A stretch of 64,000 nt of DNA from Nocardioides caeni (GTDB taxonomy: Bacteria > Actinomycetota > Actinomycetes > Propionibacteriales > Nocardioidaceae): contig NZ_STGW01000006.1 in the NCBI RefSeq assembly GCF_004912195.1, positions 108,160 through 172,159 on the forward strand. Direction: 5' to 3'. A program made the translations under genes and the position numbers. The notes under the pieces are model-generated. The model made no database searches, was not told the DNA's origin, and saw only the letters and a program-made list of their open reading frames with translations. Shown in pieces: positions 42,113 through 51,681 of the stretch; position 1 is the stretch's first letter, and every line of letters starts with the position of its first letter.

Positions 42113-43419
42113 GTGTTCTGGTCGTGGGGATCTCCCACAACTCCGCGCCGATGGCGTTGCTGGAGAAGGTCGCGCTCGACGGCGACGGTGTCCACAAGCT
42201 GATCGCCGACGCCGCGGCCTGCGAGCACGTCAGCGAGGCGACGGTCATCGCCACCTGCAACCGGCTCGAGATCTACACCGAGGTCGAGCGCTTCCACGGC
42301 AGCATCGAGCAGATCTCGCGGCTCCTGGTCGACCGGGCCGGGCAGACGACCGAGGCGATGCTCCCGCACCTCTACGTCCACTACGACGACGGCGCGATCT
42401 CGCACCTCTTCCAGGTGGCCGCCGGACTCGACTCCATGGCCGTCGGCGAGGGCCAGATCCTCGGCCAGACCCGTGAGGCGCTGCGCCGCGGCCAGGAGCT
42501 CGGCACGGTCGGTCCCGCCCTCAACCTGCTCTTCCAGCAGGCACTCCGCGTCGGCAAGCGGACCCGCGCCGAGACCGAGATCGACCAGGTCGCCCCGACG
42601 CTGGTGAGCGCCGCGCTCGACCAGACCAGGTCCGCCGTCGGCCCGGTCGCCGGCAAGTACGTCGTCGTGGTCGGCGCCGGGGCCATGGCCGGCCTCGCCG
42701 CGGCGACCGCCTACCGCCTCGGTGCCGCCGACCTGGTCGTCGTCAACCGCTCGCCCGAGCGGGCCCAGCGCCTGGCCGACCTCTACCAGGGCCGGCCTGC
42801 GACCTTCGCGGACCTGCGCGAGGAGATCGGCCGCGCCGACATCGTGATCAGCTGCACCGGCTCGTCGGCCACCGTCATCGACCGCTCCCTGGTCGAGGCC
42901 GCCCGCGCCGGGCTGGGGGAGCGGCCCGTCGCCCTCATCGACCTGGCCCTGCCGCACGACATCGCTCGCGACGTCCCCGACGCTGCCGGGGTCACCCTGG
43001 TCGGCCTCGCCGAGCTGGCCGAGCTGCTCCAGGGAGGCGAGACCGGCCGCGAGGTCCAGGAGGTCCGCCGGATCCTCGGCGAGGAGGTCACGGCCTTCCT
43101 CGCCGCCCGTCGCCAGGCGAGTGTCACCCCGACCGTCGTCGCGCTGCGGTCGATGGCCACCGCCGTCGTCGACGCCGAGATGACCCGGCTCGAGAGCCGT
43201 CTGCCGCACCTCGACGCCGAGCTTCGCGAGGAGATCCGCCACACCGTGCGCCGCGTCGCCGACAAGCTGCTCCACGAGCCGACGGTCCGGGTCAAGGAGC
43301 TCGCCAACGAGCAGGGCGCCGTCTCCTACGCCGCCGCGCTCGCCGAGCTGTTCGCGCTCGACCCCGAGGCCGTCGACGCCGTGACCCGTCCCGTCGGCGT
43401 CGAGGAGGCGGGCGCATGA
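42109..43419 (+). CDS. hemA: Glutamyl-tRNA reductase
   Basis: This 436-residue enzyme commits glutamyl-tRNA to tetrapyrrole synthesis, giving glutamate-1-semialdehyde. It has the catalytic Cys in IATCNRLEIYTEVERF, the signature GEGQILGQTREALRRGQELG, an NADPH-binding VVVVGAGAMAGLAAATAYRLGA and a C-terminal dimerisation helix bundle. Length is normal. The ATG overlaps the rex stop and its own stop overlaps hemC. Confidence 0.97.
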   Translation: MSVLVVGISHNSAPMALLEKVALDGDGVHKLIADAAACEHVSEATVIATCNRLEIYTEVERFHGSIEQISRLLVDRAGQTTEAMLPHLYVHYDDGAISHLFQVAAGLDSMAVGEGQILGQTREALRRGQELGTVGPALNLLFQQALRVGKRTRAETEIDQVAPTLVSAALDQTRSAVGPVAGKYVVVVGAGAMAGLAAATAYRLGAADLVVVNRSPERAQRLADLYQGRPATFADLREEIGRADIVISCTGSSATVIDRSLVEAARAGLGERPVALIDLALPHDIARDVPDAAGVTLVGLAELAELLQGGETGREVQEVRRILGEEVTAFLAARRQASVTPTVVALRSMATAVVDAEMTRLESRLPHLDAELREEIRHTVRRVADKLLHEPTVRVKELANEQGAVSYAAALAELFALDPEAVDAVTRPVGVEEAGA

Positions 43420-44459
43420 CGACCACCACCCGCACCACGCGCACGCTCAAGGTCGGCACCCGCCGCAGCGCGCTCGCCACCACGCAGAGCGGCCACGTCG
43501 CCGACGCACTCACCGAGCGCACCGGCGTCCTGACCGAGCTCGTCGAGATCACCACCGACGGCGATCGCAGCCAGGCCAGCGGCATCCCGCTCGCCGGCAG
43601 CTCGTCCGTCGGCGTGTTCGTGAGCGCGTTGCGTGAGGCGCTGCTGGCCGGCGAGGTCGACGTCGCCGTGCACTCGCTCAAGGACCTGCCCACCGCCCCC
43701 GCCGACGGCATCACCCTCGCCGCGATCCCGTTGCGCGAGGACCCCCGTGACGTCGTCGTCGCCCGCGACGGGCTGACGCTCGGTGAGCTGCCCCCCGGCA
43801 GCATCGTCGGCACCGGCTCCCCGCGTCGCGTCGCGCAGATCCACGCCCTCGGACTGGGCGTCGAGGTGACCGGTCTGCGCGGCAACGTCGACACCCGGAT
43901 CGGCAAGGTCCGCTCCGGGGAGTACGACGCCGTCGTTCTCGCCCGCGCGGGCCTGGCCCGGCTCGGCCGGCTCGACGAGGTCACCGAGGTCCTCGACCCG
44001 CTCCAGGTGCTCTCCGCCCCCGGGCAGGGCGCCCTGGCCGTCGAGTGCCGCAGCGACGACGCCGAGGCGCTGGCGCTGCTGGCCCAGCTGGACGACCCGG
44101 GCACCCGCGCCGCCGTCGTCGCCGAGCGCGCCGCGCTGGCGACCCTCGAGGGTGGCTGCTCGGCCCCGATCGGGGCGCTCGCCGAGCTCGCCGAGGGCGA
44201 GGAGGGCCCGGAGCTGTGGCTGCGGGCGATCGCCCTCTCGGAGGACGGCGCCCTCGCCGTACGACGCTCGGCGTCGACCACGCTCGACGACGACCCGGCC
44301 ACCTGGCCGGAGGCAGCGCAGGCACTCGGTGACGCACTCGCGTCCGAGCTCCTCGCGGAGGGCGCTGCCGAGTTGATGAACGACACCTCGCCGGACCAGG
44401 ACTCCCCGGGTCCGGCTGCCCACCCATCCGCACGATCTGCAGAGGTGCACCACCCATGA
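43416..44459 (+). CDS. hemC: Porphobilinogen deaminase (hydroxymethylbilane synthase)
   Basis: This 347-residue enzyme joins four porphobilinogens into hydroxymethylbilane. It has KVGTRRSALATTQS, the VHSLKDLPTA loop, TGSPRRVAQ, LRGNVDTRIGKV and the cofactor-attaching Cys in LEGGCSAPIGAL. The C-terminal ~25 residues (TSPDQDSPGPAAH) are an extra polar tail. The ATGA overlaps at both ends place it in the rex-hem operon. Confidence 0.97.
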   Translation: MTTTTRTTRTLKVGTRRSALATTQSGHVADALTERTGVLTELVEITTDGDRSQASGIPLAGSSSVGVFVSALREALLAGEVDVAVHSLKDLPTAPADGITLAAIPLREDPRDVVVARDGLTLGELPPGSIVGTGSPRRVAQIHALGLGVEVTGLRGNVDTRIGKVRSGEYDAVVLARAGLARLGRLDEVTEVLDPLQVLSAPGQGALAVECRSDDAEALALLAQLDDPGTRAAVVAERAALATLEGGCSAPIGALAELAEGEEGPELWLRAIALSEDGALAVRRSASTTLDDDPATWPEAAQALGDALASELLAEGAAELMNDTSPDQDSPGPAAHPSARSAEVHHP

Positions 44460-46132
44460 CGCGAGCCACGACAGCCCGGACGGCTGCCCCGACTCCCGCC
44501 ACGACGGCCGCCCCCACTCAGCCCGGAGGCGTGTCCTTCGTCGGCACGGGCCCCGGCGACCCCGACCTGCTGACAGTGCGCGCCGTCAGGCTCATCGAGG
44601 ACGCCGACGTCGTCATCACCGAGGACCCCGGTCACGCCGACCTCGTCGCCGTCGTCCGCAGCCGTGCCGCGGTCGCCGGTGAGGTCGACGCCGAGGACGC
44701 AGGCCCCGAGATGATCGACGGCGGGTTCGGCGAGGACGGCCAACCGCTGACCCACGCCGCCCGCGCGAAGGTCGTCGTCAAGCAGGCCAAGCGCGGCCTG
44801 CGCGTGGTCCGCCTGCTCGGCGGTGACCCGTTCCTCTACGCCTCGGGTCCGGAGGAGGCGCAGGCCGTCGCCAAGGCGGGCTACGGCTTCGAGGTCGTGC
44901 CGGGCGTCTCGTCGGTGGGTGCGGTCCCGGCCTACGCCGGCATCCCGCTGACCACCAAGGACCACCGCGAGGTGGCGGTCGTGACGTGTGGCGAGAAGGT
45001 CGACTGGAGCCGCTACGCCGACACCCCGACCCTGGTCCTGCTCTCGGCCGTCGGCCAGATCGGCGAGATCGCCAAGCAGCTCATCGCGATCGGCCGCTCC
45101 CCGGAGACGCCCGTGGCGATGACCCGCGTCGGCACGACCACCGAGCAGCAGACGGTCACCTCGACGCTGGAGCGGATCGCCGCCGACGCCCGGGCCGCCC
45201 GGATCGCGCCGCCCGCCATCACGGTCATCGGCGCCGTCGTCGACCTCCGCGAGAAGCTGTCGTGGTTCGAGACCAAGCCGCTGTTCGGCTGGCGCGTGCT
45301 GGTGCCGCGCACCAAGGAGCAGTCGGCGTCGCTGTCGACGCGCCTGCGCGAGTTCGGCGGCGTGCCGGAGGAGGTGCCGACGATCTCCGTCGAGCCGCCG
45401 CGCAACCCGCAGCAGATGGACAAGGCCGTGCGTGGCCTGGTCGAGGGCCGCTACGAGTGGATCGCGTTCACGTCGGTCAACGCCGTGAAGGCGGTTCGCG
45501 AGAAGTTCGAGGAGTACGGTCTCGACGCCCGCGCCTTCTCGGGCCTCAAGATCGCCGCTGTCGGGGACAAGACCGCCCAGGCCATCGCCGACTGGGGCCT
45601 GCGCGCCGACCTCGTCCCGTCGGGCGAGCAGTCCGCGGCCGGTCTCCTCGAGGACTGGCCCGAGTACGACGAGCAGCTCGACCCCATCAACCGGGTCTTC
45701 CTGCCCCGTGCCGACATCGCGACGGAGAACCTCGTCGCGGGCCTGATCGACCTCGGCTGGGAGTGCGACGACGTCACCGCCTACCGCACGGTCCGGGCGG
45801 CGCCGCCGCCGGCGCCGGTGCGCGACGCGATCAAGACCGGCAAGTTCGACGCCGTCGTCTTCACGTCGTCCTCGACCGTGCGCAACCTGGTCGGCATCGC
45901 CGGCAAGCCGCACGCGTCGACGGTGATCGCCGTCATCGGCCCCGCCACCGCCAAGACGGCCGAGGAGCACGGCCTGCGGGTCGACGTCATGGCCCCCAAG
46001 CCCGACGTCGAGCTGCTCGTCGAGGCCCTCGCCGGCTTCGGCGCCGACCGTCGCGCCGCGATGGTCGAGGCCGGTGACCCCGTCACCAAGCCGAGCGACC
46101 GCAAGCCCAGCTCGCGCCGCAAGAAGGCCTGA
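44456..46132 (+). CDS. hemD: Uroporphyrinogen-III methyltransferase / synthase fusion (CobA-HemD)
   Basis: This 558-residue protein has two enzymes in one chain. Residues about 25-280 are a CobA-type SAM methyltransferase (VSFVGTGPGDPDLLTVRAVRLI, LLGGDPFLYASGPEEA, PGVSSVGAVPAYAGIPLT). Residues about 285-535 are uroporphyrinogen-III synthase (GWRVLVPRTKEQSASLSTRL, WIAFTSVNAVKAV, VVFTSSSTVRNLVG). It closes the ring and can divert it toward siroheme or cobalamin. This fusion is common in actinobacteria. The tail is Lys/Arg-rich. It is the last gene of the operon. Confidence 0.95.
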   Translation: MTRATTARTAAPTPATTAAPTQPGGVSFVGTGPGDPDLLTVRAVRLIEDADVVITEDPGHADLVAVVRSRAAVAGEVDAEDAGPEMIDGGFGEDGQPLTHAARAKVVVKQAKRGLRVVRLLGGDPFLYASGPEEAQAVAKAGYGFEVVPGVSSVGAVPAYAGIPLTTKDHREVAVVTCGEKVDWSRYADTPTLVLLSAVGQIGEIAKQLIAIGRSPETPVAMTRVGTTTEQQTVTSTLERIAADARAARIAPPAITVIGAVVDLREKLSWFETKPLFGWRVLVPRTKEQSASLSTRLREFGGVPEEVPTISVEPPRNPQQMDKAVRGLVEGRYEWIAFTSVNAVKAVREKFEEYGLDARAFSGLKIAAVGDKTAQAIADWGLRADLVPSGEQSAAGLLEDWPEYDEQLDPINRVFLPRADIATENLVAGLIDLGWECDDVTAYRTVRAAPPPAPVRDAIKTGKFDAVVFTSSSTVRNLVGIAGKPHASTVIAVIGPATAKTAEEHGLRVDVMAPKPDVELLVEALAGFGADRRAAMVEAGDPVTKPSDRKPSSRRKKA

Positions 46133-46140
46133 TCACGTCG

Positions 46141-46166
46141 CTGCGAGTGAGCTTGCGAACTCGCAG
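46141..46166. terminator. Hairpin after the hem operon
   Basis: CTGCGAGT / ACTCGCAG form a perfect 8-bp stem with a ten-base loop just after the cobA/hemD stop. There is no T run, so termination strength is uncertain. Confidence 0.45.
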
Positions 46167-46178
46167 ATGACGACGGGA

Positions 46179-46290
46179 GGTCGAGTAGCGCGACGACCGA
46201 GCTTGCGAGGTCGTCAGGCGCGTATCGAGACCAGCTGAGCCGGTCTCGATACGCCGTTGCGCTCGTTCCTCGCTCCACGGCTACTCGACC
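46179..46290. repeat. Nested palindromic intergenic repeat
   Basis: Outer arms GGTCGAGTAGC (46179) and GCTACTCGACC (46280) are perfect. Inside lies a perfect 12-bp hairpin CGTATCGAGACC (46221) / GGTCTCGATACG (46242). It belongs to the dispersed TCGAG/TCTCGA-rich class. Confidence 0.7.
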
Positions 46291-46347
46291 AGCGACAGGA
46301 GCGACGGCCGCGTCGAAACACGCCGGGCGGACCTCGTCGAGGTTCGC

Positions 46348-46397
46348 CCGGTGGTTTCGAGGCCACTCGCTGGCGCTCGCGGCACCTCAACCACCGG
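46348..46397. repeat. Dispersed TGGTTTCGAGG repeat upstream of hemB
   Basis: The ends CCGGTGGTTT and AACCACCGG are inverted; the middle reads GGCCACTCGCTGGCGCTCGC. The same element, with ~42 bp core, lies inside menE (59089-59130) and in degenerate form after hemB (47421-47464). Confidence 0.7.
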
Positions 46398-46412
46398 GGA
46401 CGGCAAGAAAAC

Positions 46413-46418
46413 TAGGAT
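46413..46418 (+). promoter_or_regulatory. -10 box TAGGAT of hemB, leaderless
   Basis: TAGGAT plus six bases leads to the hemB ATG at 46425. Confidence 0.65.
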
Positions 46419-46424
46419 GGCTCC

Positions 46425-47417
46425 ATGAGCGACATCCAGCGTCCGGTCGTCCGCCCCCGTCGCCTCCGCACGACCCCGGCGATGCGGGACCTGGTGGCCG
46501 AGACCGAGCTGGCGGCGCGCCAGCTGGTGCTGCCGATGTTCGTGCGGGAGGGGGCCGGCGAGCCCGTCCCGATCAGCTCGATGCCCGGTGTGGTCCAGCA
46601 CTCCCGCGACTCGCTGCGCAAGGCTGCGGCCGAGGCCGCAGAGGCGGGCCTGCGCGGCGTGATGCTCTTCGGGGTCCCCGAGCGCAAGGACGCCAGCGGC
46701 AGCGGTGCGACCGACCCCGACGGCATCCTCAACCTCGCGATCGCCGACGTCGTCGCCGAGGTCGGCGACGCCCTCGTGGTGATGGGCGACCTGTGCCTCG
46801 ACGAGTTCACCGACCACGGCCACTGCGGCGTCCTGGACGCCGCAGGACGGGTGGACAACGACGCCACCCTGGAGCGGTACGCCGAGATGGCGCGCGTCCA
46901 GGCCGCGGCGGGCGCGGGCCTCGTCGGACCGAGCGGGATGATGGACGGCCAGGTCGCGGTCGTCCGCGCCGCCCTCGACGGAGCCGGACACGAGGACGTC
47001 GGCATCCTCGCCTACTCCGCGAAGTACGCCTCCGCCTTCTACGGGCCCTTCCGCGAGGCGGTGGACAGCTCGCTGCAGGGCGACCGCCGGACCTACCAGC
47101 AGGATGCCCGCAACGCGCGCGAGGGCGTTCGTGAGGCGCTGCTGGACATCGAGGAGGGCGCGGACATCGTCATGGTGAAGCCGGCGCTCGCCTACCTCGA
47201 CGTCCTGCGCCGGGTCGCCGACGCCGCGGGAGAGGTCGGTGTCCCGGTCGCGGCCTACAACATCTCGGGGGAGTACGCCATGGTCGAGGCCGCGGCCGCC
47301 AACGGCTGGATCGACCGGGAGCCCGCGATCCTCGAGACGCTCACCGCGATCCGACGGGCCGGCGCCGACATGATCCTCACCTACTGGGCGACCGAGGCGG
47401 CTGCATTCCTGCGCTGA
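46425..47417 (+). CDS. hemB: Porphobilinogen synthase (delta-aminolevulinic acid dehydratase)
   Basis: This 330-residue enzyme condenses two aminolevulinates into porphobilinogen. Active-site lysines sit in [16 protein letters not shown] and [12 protein letters not shown]. The metal loop reads [16 protein letters not shown]: of the three zinc cysteines of the classical type the middle one is Asp, a mixed site. R-x-RRLR at the N-terminus is usual. It is transcribed separately from rex-hemACD, behind several palindromic repeats, from a leaderless promoter. Confidence 0.96.
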   Translation: MSDIQRPVVRPRRLRTTPAMRDLVAETELAARQLVLPMFVREGAGEPVPISSMPGVVQHSRDSLRKAAAEAAEAGLRGVMLFGVPERKDASGSGATDPDGILNLAIADVVAEVGDALVVMGDLCLDEFTDHGHCGVLDAAGRVDNDATLERYAEMARVQAAAGAGLVGPSGMMDGQVAVVRAALDGAGHEDVGILAYSAKYASAFYGPFREAVDSSLQGDRRTYQQDARNAREGVREALLDIEEGADIVMVKPALAYLDVLRRVADAAGEVGVPVAAYNISGEYAMVEAAAANGWIDREPAILETLTAIRRAGADMILTYWATEAAAFLR

Positions 47418-47420
47418 CCG

Positions 47421-47464
47421 CTGGTTGTGCTCGTCGCTGGTGCTCCTCGCACCTCAACGACCGG
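47421..47464. repeat. Degenerate copy of the TGGTT...AACCA repeat
   Basis: CTGGTTGTGCTCGTCGCTGG is followed by a CTCCTCGCACCTCAACGACC end. The central GCTCGTCGCTGG matches the copy in menE. Confidence 0.55.
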
Positions 47465-47475
47465 CGGGCAGAAAT

Positions 47476-47513
47476 CGAGAGAGGCCCCGGACCGAAGTCC
47501 GGGGCCTCTCTCG
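47476..47513. terminator. Bidirectional terminator between hemB and the lytic transglycosylase gene
   Basis: A perfect 16-bp stem CGAGAGAGGCCCCGGA / TCCGGGGCCTCTCTCG with a six-base loop lies between two converging genes. Short T-rich stretches follow on both sides, a little stronger on the minus strand. Confidence 0.85.
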
Positions 47514-47527
47514 TTGAGCTGCGTCGA

Positions 47528-48757
47528 TCAGATGCCGTAGCTGAGCAGGCAGTTGAGGAGCTGCAGGCTCTGCGTGAGCTTCGGGAATGCCGCCAGGCAC
47601 TCCTCCTTCGCCTCGGCCTTGGTCAGCGGGCCGAGCAGGCCGCCGATCAGGTTGGAGGTCACGGTGCCCAGGCCCTCGTCGACGGTCTCGACCGTCTCCT
47701 TGACCTTGTCGGCGGTCTCCTTGACCGGGTCGGGCACGTTCGGGGTGCCGCCACCGTCGGTGCCGCCGCCATCGGTGCCGCCACCGTCGGTGCCGCCGTC
47801 GGTCGAGCCGCCGCCGGTCGAGCCGCCGCCGGTGGAGCCGCCACCGTTGCTGGTGCCACCACCGTTGGAGAGGTTGCCGCCACCGTTGTTGTTGTTGCGC
47901 GGACCGTTGACCGCGAAGTCCGGCGGCTCGGGGACGACGTAGCCCGCGGCCGTGGAGTTGTTGGGCACGGAGGTGAAGTCGCCCTCGAGGTAGGCGTTCA
48001 TGATCTTGAGGACCAGGTCGACGTAGTCCTGGCTGTGGTTGTAGCGGTAGACCGCGGCCCGCTGGCCGACGACCGCGGAGAGGTCGCCGTCACCGGAGCA
48101 GAGGTAGACCGCGGCAGCCAGCGCCGCGTCGTCGATGTCCTGCGGGTTGCGGGTGGCGTCGTCGTCGGCGTCCACGCCCACGACCTGCCAGGTCGAGGGG
48201 ATGAACTGCATCGGGCCGACCGCGCGGTCCCACGTCGGGTCGTTGTCGTAGACGCCGGCGTCGGTGTCCGCGATCTCCTGGGTGTTGTTGGACCCGTCGA
48301 GTGCGATGCCGTAGATGCCCGGGGTCGCCACGCCGTCGTCGTTGAGGACGTTGCCGCCGAAGCGGCCGTGGTTGGACTCGACCCGACCGATGGCGGCGAT
48401 GAGCTGCCAGGTGAGGTTGCACGACTCGTCGGCGGAGTTGATGACCGTCTCGGCCCGCTGGTAGGCCGCCAGGGCGGCCGCCGGGATCGCGTTGGTCGAC
48501 GCCGCGGAGACGATGCCCGCCTCGTTGCCGCCGTTGAGGCCCTCGACCGCCAACGGGTCCGACAGGCTGGCCGGGTCGTCGATGGAGTCCTCGGGCACGC
48601 TCGTGCCGTCCGTCACCTGGCCGGGCGCCTCAGCGGCGACCACCGGTGCCGCGACGCTTCCGATACCGGCAACGGATGCCGTCCAGGCCGCCGACAGCAG
48701 GGCGAGCGGAATGATCGTGGCGACGCGTTGCAGCCGCCCCAAACGCTTCCTCGTCAT
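47528..48757 (-). CDS. Secreted lytic transglycosylase (SLT/MltB-like)
   Basis: This 409-residue exported peptidoglycan lyase has a signal peptide (about 1-41; basic [12 protein letters not shown], then [17 protein letters not shown]). The transglycosylase domain (about 95-265) has the catalytic Glu in [15 protein letters not shown] and the conserved [14 protein letters not shown] and AAVYLC blocks. An Asn/Gly/Ser/Thr-rich repetitive linker (about 285-335, from 9- to 12-bp repeats) and a Lys-rich helical tail with a Cys pair end it. The ATG at 48757 follows GAGAGAGACAGGA. It probably trims cell wall during growth. Confidence 0.88.
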   Translation of the reverse strand: MTRKRLGRLQRVATIIPLALLSAAWTASVAGIGSVAAPVVAAEAPGQVTDGTSVPEDSIDDPASLSDPLAVEGLNGGNEAGIVSAASTNAIPAAALAAYQRAETVINSADESCNLTWQLIAAIGRVESNHGRFGGNVLNDDGVATPGIYGIALDGSNNTQEIADTDAGVYDNDPTWDRAVGPMQFIPSTWQVVGVDADDDATRNPQDIDDAALAAAVYLCSGDGDLSAVVGQRAAVYRYNHSQDYVDLVLKIMNAYLEGDFTSVPNNSTAAGYVVPEPPDFAVNGPRNNNNGGGNLSNGGGTSNGGGSTGGGSTGGGSTDGGTDGGGTDGGGTDGGGTPNVPDPVKETADKVKETVETVDEGLGTVTSNLIGGLLGPLTKAEAKEECLAAFPKLTQSLQLLNCLLSYGI

Positions 48758-49034
48758 GTCCTGTCTCTCTCCCCTGGCCCACAGGGCCGATCTCTCGTGT
48801 GGGCCGCTCCCTCTAGCTCCCACCTGCGTCCGCGTCGCCGGGACGACCGTGTGGTTGCCTCGCTGGCGCGACACCTGGACAACGAATCGTGACACACCGG
48901 CGTTACGGGTGTCACATGATCCGGACCAGACTTCGGGACAATGTCCTGTCGCCGGCACACAAAAGGCCCGGTCGGCCACTCTCCGCGTGGTCCCCGATGG
49001 GGGTTCGTTGGGTCCGATCGGTGACAATGGCGCG
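48758..49034. other. Divergent regulatory gap between lytic transglycosylase and hemL
   Basis: This 277-bp gap holds the hemL -10 box and, for the minus-strand gene, a long leader. An imperfect inverted repeat GTGACACACC ... GGTGTCAC lies at about 48890-48916. CGCGAC/GTCGCG-type short stems occur, but no known riboswitch consensus is visible. Confidence 0.4.
49023..49028 (+). promoter_or_regulatory. -10 box GACAAT of hemL, leaderless
   Basis: GACAAT plus six bases leads to the GTG at 49035. Confidence 0.55.
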
Positions 49035-50402
49035 GTGCCCGACACCCCTGGCCGGCCCGCGCAGGCGGCCGCCCCGCTGACGTCCGGATCCGAAGCGCTC
49101 TTCGCCCGGGCCCGCGCCGTCACCCCCGGCGGGGTGAACTCGCCGGTCCGGGCCTTCAACGCCGTCGGCGGCACCCCTCGCTTCATCCGTTCGGCGGCCG
49201 GGCCGTGGCTGACCGACGTCGACGGCAACGACTACGTCGACCTGATCTGCTCCTGGGGTCCGATGCTGCTCGGGCACGCGCACCCCGCCGTCGTCGAGGC
49301 CGTCACGGCCGCCATCGCCCGCGGCTCCTCCTACGGCACGCCCACGGAGGGCGAGGTCGCCCTCGTCGAGGCGATCGTCGCCCGCACCCCGGTCGAGCGG
49401 CTGCGCCTGGTCTCCTCCGGCACCGAAGCGACCATGTCCGCCATCCGGCTGGCCCGCGGCTTCACCGGCCGCGACGTCGTCGTGAAGTTCGCCGGCTGCT
49501 ACCACGGCCACGTCGACTCGCTGCTCGCCGCGGCGGGCTCCGGCCTGACGACCTTCTCCATCCCCGGTACGCCGGGGGTGCCCGCCAGCTCCACCGAGCT
49601 CACGCTCGTGCTGCCCTACAACGACCGGGCCGCCGTCACGGCCGCCTTCGCCGAGCACGGCGACCGGATCGCCTGCCTCATCACCGAGGCGGCGCCCGGC
49701 AACATGGGTGTCGTGCCGCCCGCCGTCGTCGACGGCCAGGGCTTCAACGCCTTCCTCGCCGAGACCTGCCGCGCCCACGGCGCCCTGTTCATCAGCGACG
49801 AGGTGATGACCGGCTTCCGTGCCTCGCCGCAGGGACAGTGGGGACTGGACGGCGCGGTCGAGGGCTGGGTGCCCGACCTGATGACCTTCGGCAAGGTCAT
49901 GGGTGGGGGCTTCCCCGCCGCCGCGTTCGGCGGTCGTGCCGCCGTCATGGCCCACCTCGCGCCCGAGGGGCCCGTCTATCAAGCCGGCACGCTGTCGGGC
50001 AATCCGGTCGCGACCGCCGCCGGCCTCGCGACCCTCGAGGCGGCGACCCCCGAGGTCTACGACCGCCTCGACGTCGTCGCCGACGCGCTGCGGGCCGGCG
50101 CCACCGACGCGTTCACGGCAGCCGGCGTGCCGTTCGTCATCCAGTCGACCGGGTCCATGTTCTCGGTGTTCCTCACCGACTCCGCGGTCACCGACTACGC
50201 CGAGGCGCAGACCACCGACGTCGCGGCCTACGGCGCCTTCTTCCACGCCATGCTCGACCGCGGCGTGCACCTGCCGCCGTCGGCCTACGAGGCGTGGTTC
50301 GTGTCCGGATCCCACGACGACCGCGCCGTCCAGCACGTGCTCGACGCGCTCCCCGAGGCCGCGCGGATCGCGGCGGCCGCCTCCACCAGCGGGAAGGCCT
50401 GA
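49035..50402 (+). CDS. hemL: Glutamate-1-semialdehyde 2,1-aminomutase
   Basis: This 455-residue PLP enzyme turns glutamate-1-semialdehyde into aminolevulinate, the step after HemA. It has [14 protein letters not shown], the substrate loop [44 protein letters not shown] and the PLP-binding Lys in [20 protein letters not shown]. The GTG at 49035 gives a normal length and is preceded by a leaderless -10 box. It is followed by the phosphatase and cytochrome c genes in the same order as in mycobacteria. Confidence 0.97.
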   Translation: MPDTPGRPAQAAAPLTSGSEALFARARAVTPGGVNSPVRAFNAVGGTPRFIRSAAGPWLTDVDGNDYVDLICSWGPMLLGHAHPAVVEAVTAAIARGSSYGTPTEGEVALVEAIVARTPVERLRLVSSGTEATMSAIRLARGFTGRDVVVKFAGCYHGHVDSLLAAAGSGLTTFSIPGTPGVPASSTELTLVLPYNDRAAVTAAFAEHGDRIACLITEAAPGNMGVVPPAVVDGQGFNAFLAETCRAHGALFISDEVMTGFRASPQGQWGLDGAVEGWVPDLMTFGKVMGGGFPAAAFGGRAAVMAHLAPEGPVYQAGTLSGNPVATAAGLATLEAATPEVYDRLDVVADALRAGATDAFTAAGVPFVIQSTGSMFSVFLTDSAVTDYAEAQTTDVAAYGAFFHAMLDRGVHLPPSAYEAWFVSGSHDDRAVQHVLDALPEAARIAAAASTSGKA

Positions 50403-50405
50403 GCC

Positions 50406-51095
50406 ATGACCCCCGACACGATCGTCCACCTCGTCCGCCACGGCGAGGTCCACAACCCGCAGGGCGTCCTCTACGGCCGCCGCGACGGCTTCCATCTCTC
50501 CGACCGCGGTCGGGCGATGGCCGACCGGGTGGGCGAGCACCTCGGCGGCAACGACATCACCGTCCTGCGCTCCTCCCCGCTGGAGCGGGCCCGGGAGACC
50601 GCCGCCCCGTTGGCCGAGCGACTCGGACTCGAGATCGGCGTCGAGCCCCGTGTGCTGGAGTCGACCAACCGCTTCGAGGGCCTGACCTTCGGCAAGGGCA
50701 ACAACGCACTGCGCAACCCGCTGCTGTGGCGCCACCTCTACAACCCCTTCAAGCCGTCGTGGGGTGAGCCCTATCGCGCGATCGTGACGCGGATGATGGC
50801 GGCCGTCCACGACGCCCGTCGCGACGCCGAGGGCCACGAGGCCGTGCTGGTCTCCCACCAGCTGCCGATCTGGACCACCCGTCTGGCGGCGGAGAAGCGG
50901 TCCTTCCTGCACGACCCCCGCAAGCGCCAGTGCACCCTTTGCTCGATCACGTCCTTCGGCTTCGCCGGCGAGGAGCTCGTCGCGATCTCCTACGCCGAGC
51001 CTGCGATCGACCTGATCCCGACCGGCGACATCGCCGCGCCGTTCTCGGCCGGTGACGCGCCGGAGGAGAACAAGCCGGAGGGGACGCCGCAGTAA
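50406..51095 (+). CDS. Histidine phosphatase family protein
   Basis: This 229-residue phosphatase of the phosphoglycerate-mutase superfamily has the catalytic HLVRHGEVHNPQGVLYGR at the N-terminus, RSSPLERARETA with the second Arg, and the second His in AVLVSHQLPIW. It lies between hemL and the cytochrome c maturation genes, as in mycobacteria, and shares one base with the TlpA gene (TAATG). A link to heme delivery is suggested only by this conserved position. Confidence 0.9.
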   Translation: MTPDTIVHLVRHGEVHNPQGVLYGRRDGFHLSDRGRAMADRVGEHLGGNDITVLRSSPLERARETAAPLAERLGLEIGVEPRVLESTNRFEGLTFGKGNNALRNPLLWRHLYNPFKPSWGEPYRAIVTRMMAAVHDARRDAEGHEAVLVSHQLPIWTTRLAAEKRSFLHDPRKRQCTLCSITSFGFAGEELVAISYAEPAIDLIPTGDIAAPFSAGDAPEENKPEGTPQ

Positions 51096-51679
51096 TGGCA
51101 CGTCCGTGGCGCGCCCTCGCCGGCGCGCTGACCGCAGCGCTGCTGGCGTCGGGATGCTCCGATGTCGGCAGCACCGGCGACCTCGACTACGTCCCCGGCG
51201 AGGGACAGGTCGTCGAGGTCGCGATCGACGACCGGGAGGCTGCGGTCGAGATCAGCGGCGACACCATCCAGGGCGAGCGGCTCCACCTCACCGACCTGCG
51301 CGGTCAGGTCGTCGTCATCAACGTCTGGTGGTCCGGCTGTGGTCCCTGCCGCACCGAGATGCCGATGCTGGTGCAGGCCGAGGACGAGCTGGTCCGTGAC
51401 CACCCGGACGAGGTCTCCTTTGTCGGCATCAACATCCGTGACCTCGCGCCCGAGACGGCCGCGGCCTTCGAGCGGGACCGCGGCGTCGACTACCCCTCGC
51501 TCTACGACCCCGGCAGCGAGACCCTGCTCGAGCTCGGGTCGTTCGCCCCGCCGTCGATGCCCGCCACCCTGGTCCTCGACCGCGAGGGACGGGTCGCTGC
51601 GCTGATGAACGGACCCGTGCCGTCGAAGAGCACTCTCACCACGCTCGTCGAGGACGTCCTCGCGGAGAACGCTGACTGA
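51095..51679 (+). CDS. TlpA/ResA-like thioredoxin lipoprotein
   Basis: This 194-residue lipoprotein has a signal peptide ending in the lipobox LLASGC and an extracytoplasmic thioredoxin domain with active site WWSGCGPCRTEMPM. It should reduce the disulfide in apocytochrome c before heme attachment, taking electrons from CcdA, encoded next. The cis-Pro loop APPSMPATLVLDREGRV is present. Confidence 0.93.
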   Translation: MARPWRALAGALTAALLASGCSDVGSTGDLDYVPGEGQVVEVAIDDREAAVEISGDTIQGERLHLTDLRGQVVVINVWWSGCGPCRTEMPMLVQAEDELVRDHPDEVSFVGINIRDLAPETAAAFERDRGVDYPSLYDPGSETLLELGSFAPPSMPATLVLDREGRVAALMNGPVPSKSTLTTLVEDVLAENAD

Positions 51680-51681
51680 CG

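Noticed and set aside
43292..45970. 892-residue open frame antisense to hemC and cobA/hemD
   Set aside because: It crosses two certain genes and shows only Arg/Gly/Ser-rich sequence with no recognisable motif.
47728..47880. Minisatellite in the lytic transglycosylase gene as a separate element
   Set aside because: It encodes a Gly/Ser/Thr linker in frame, usual for secreted wall enzymes; described with the gene instead.
48758..48960. Possible cyclic di-AMP (ydaO) riboswitch before the lytic transglycosylase
   Set aside because: Such riboswitches precede wall hydrolases in actinobacteria and disA is present, but the conserved GGGGGAACC and CCGTCAGCT-type blocks were not found here.
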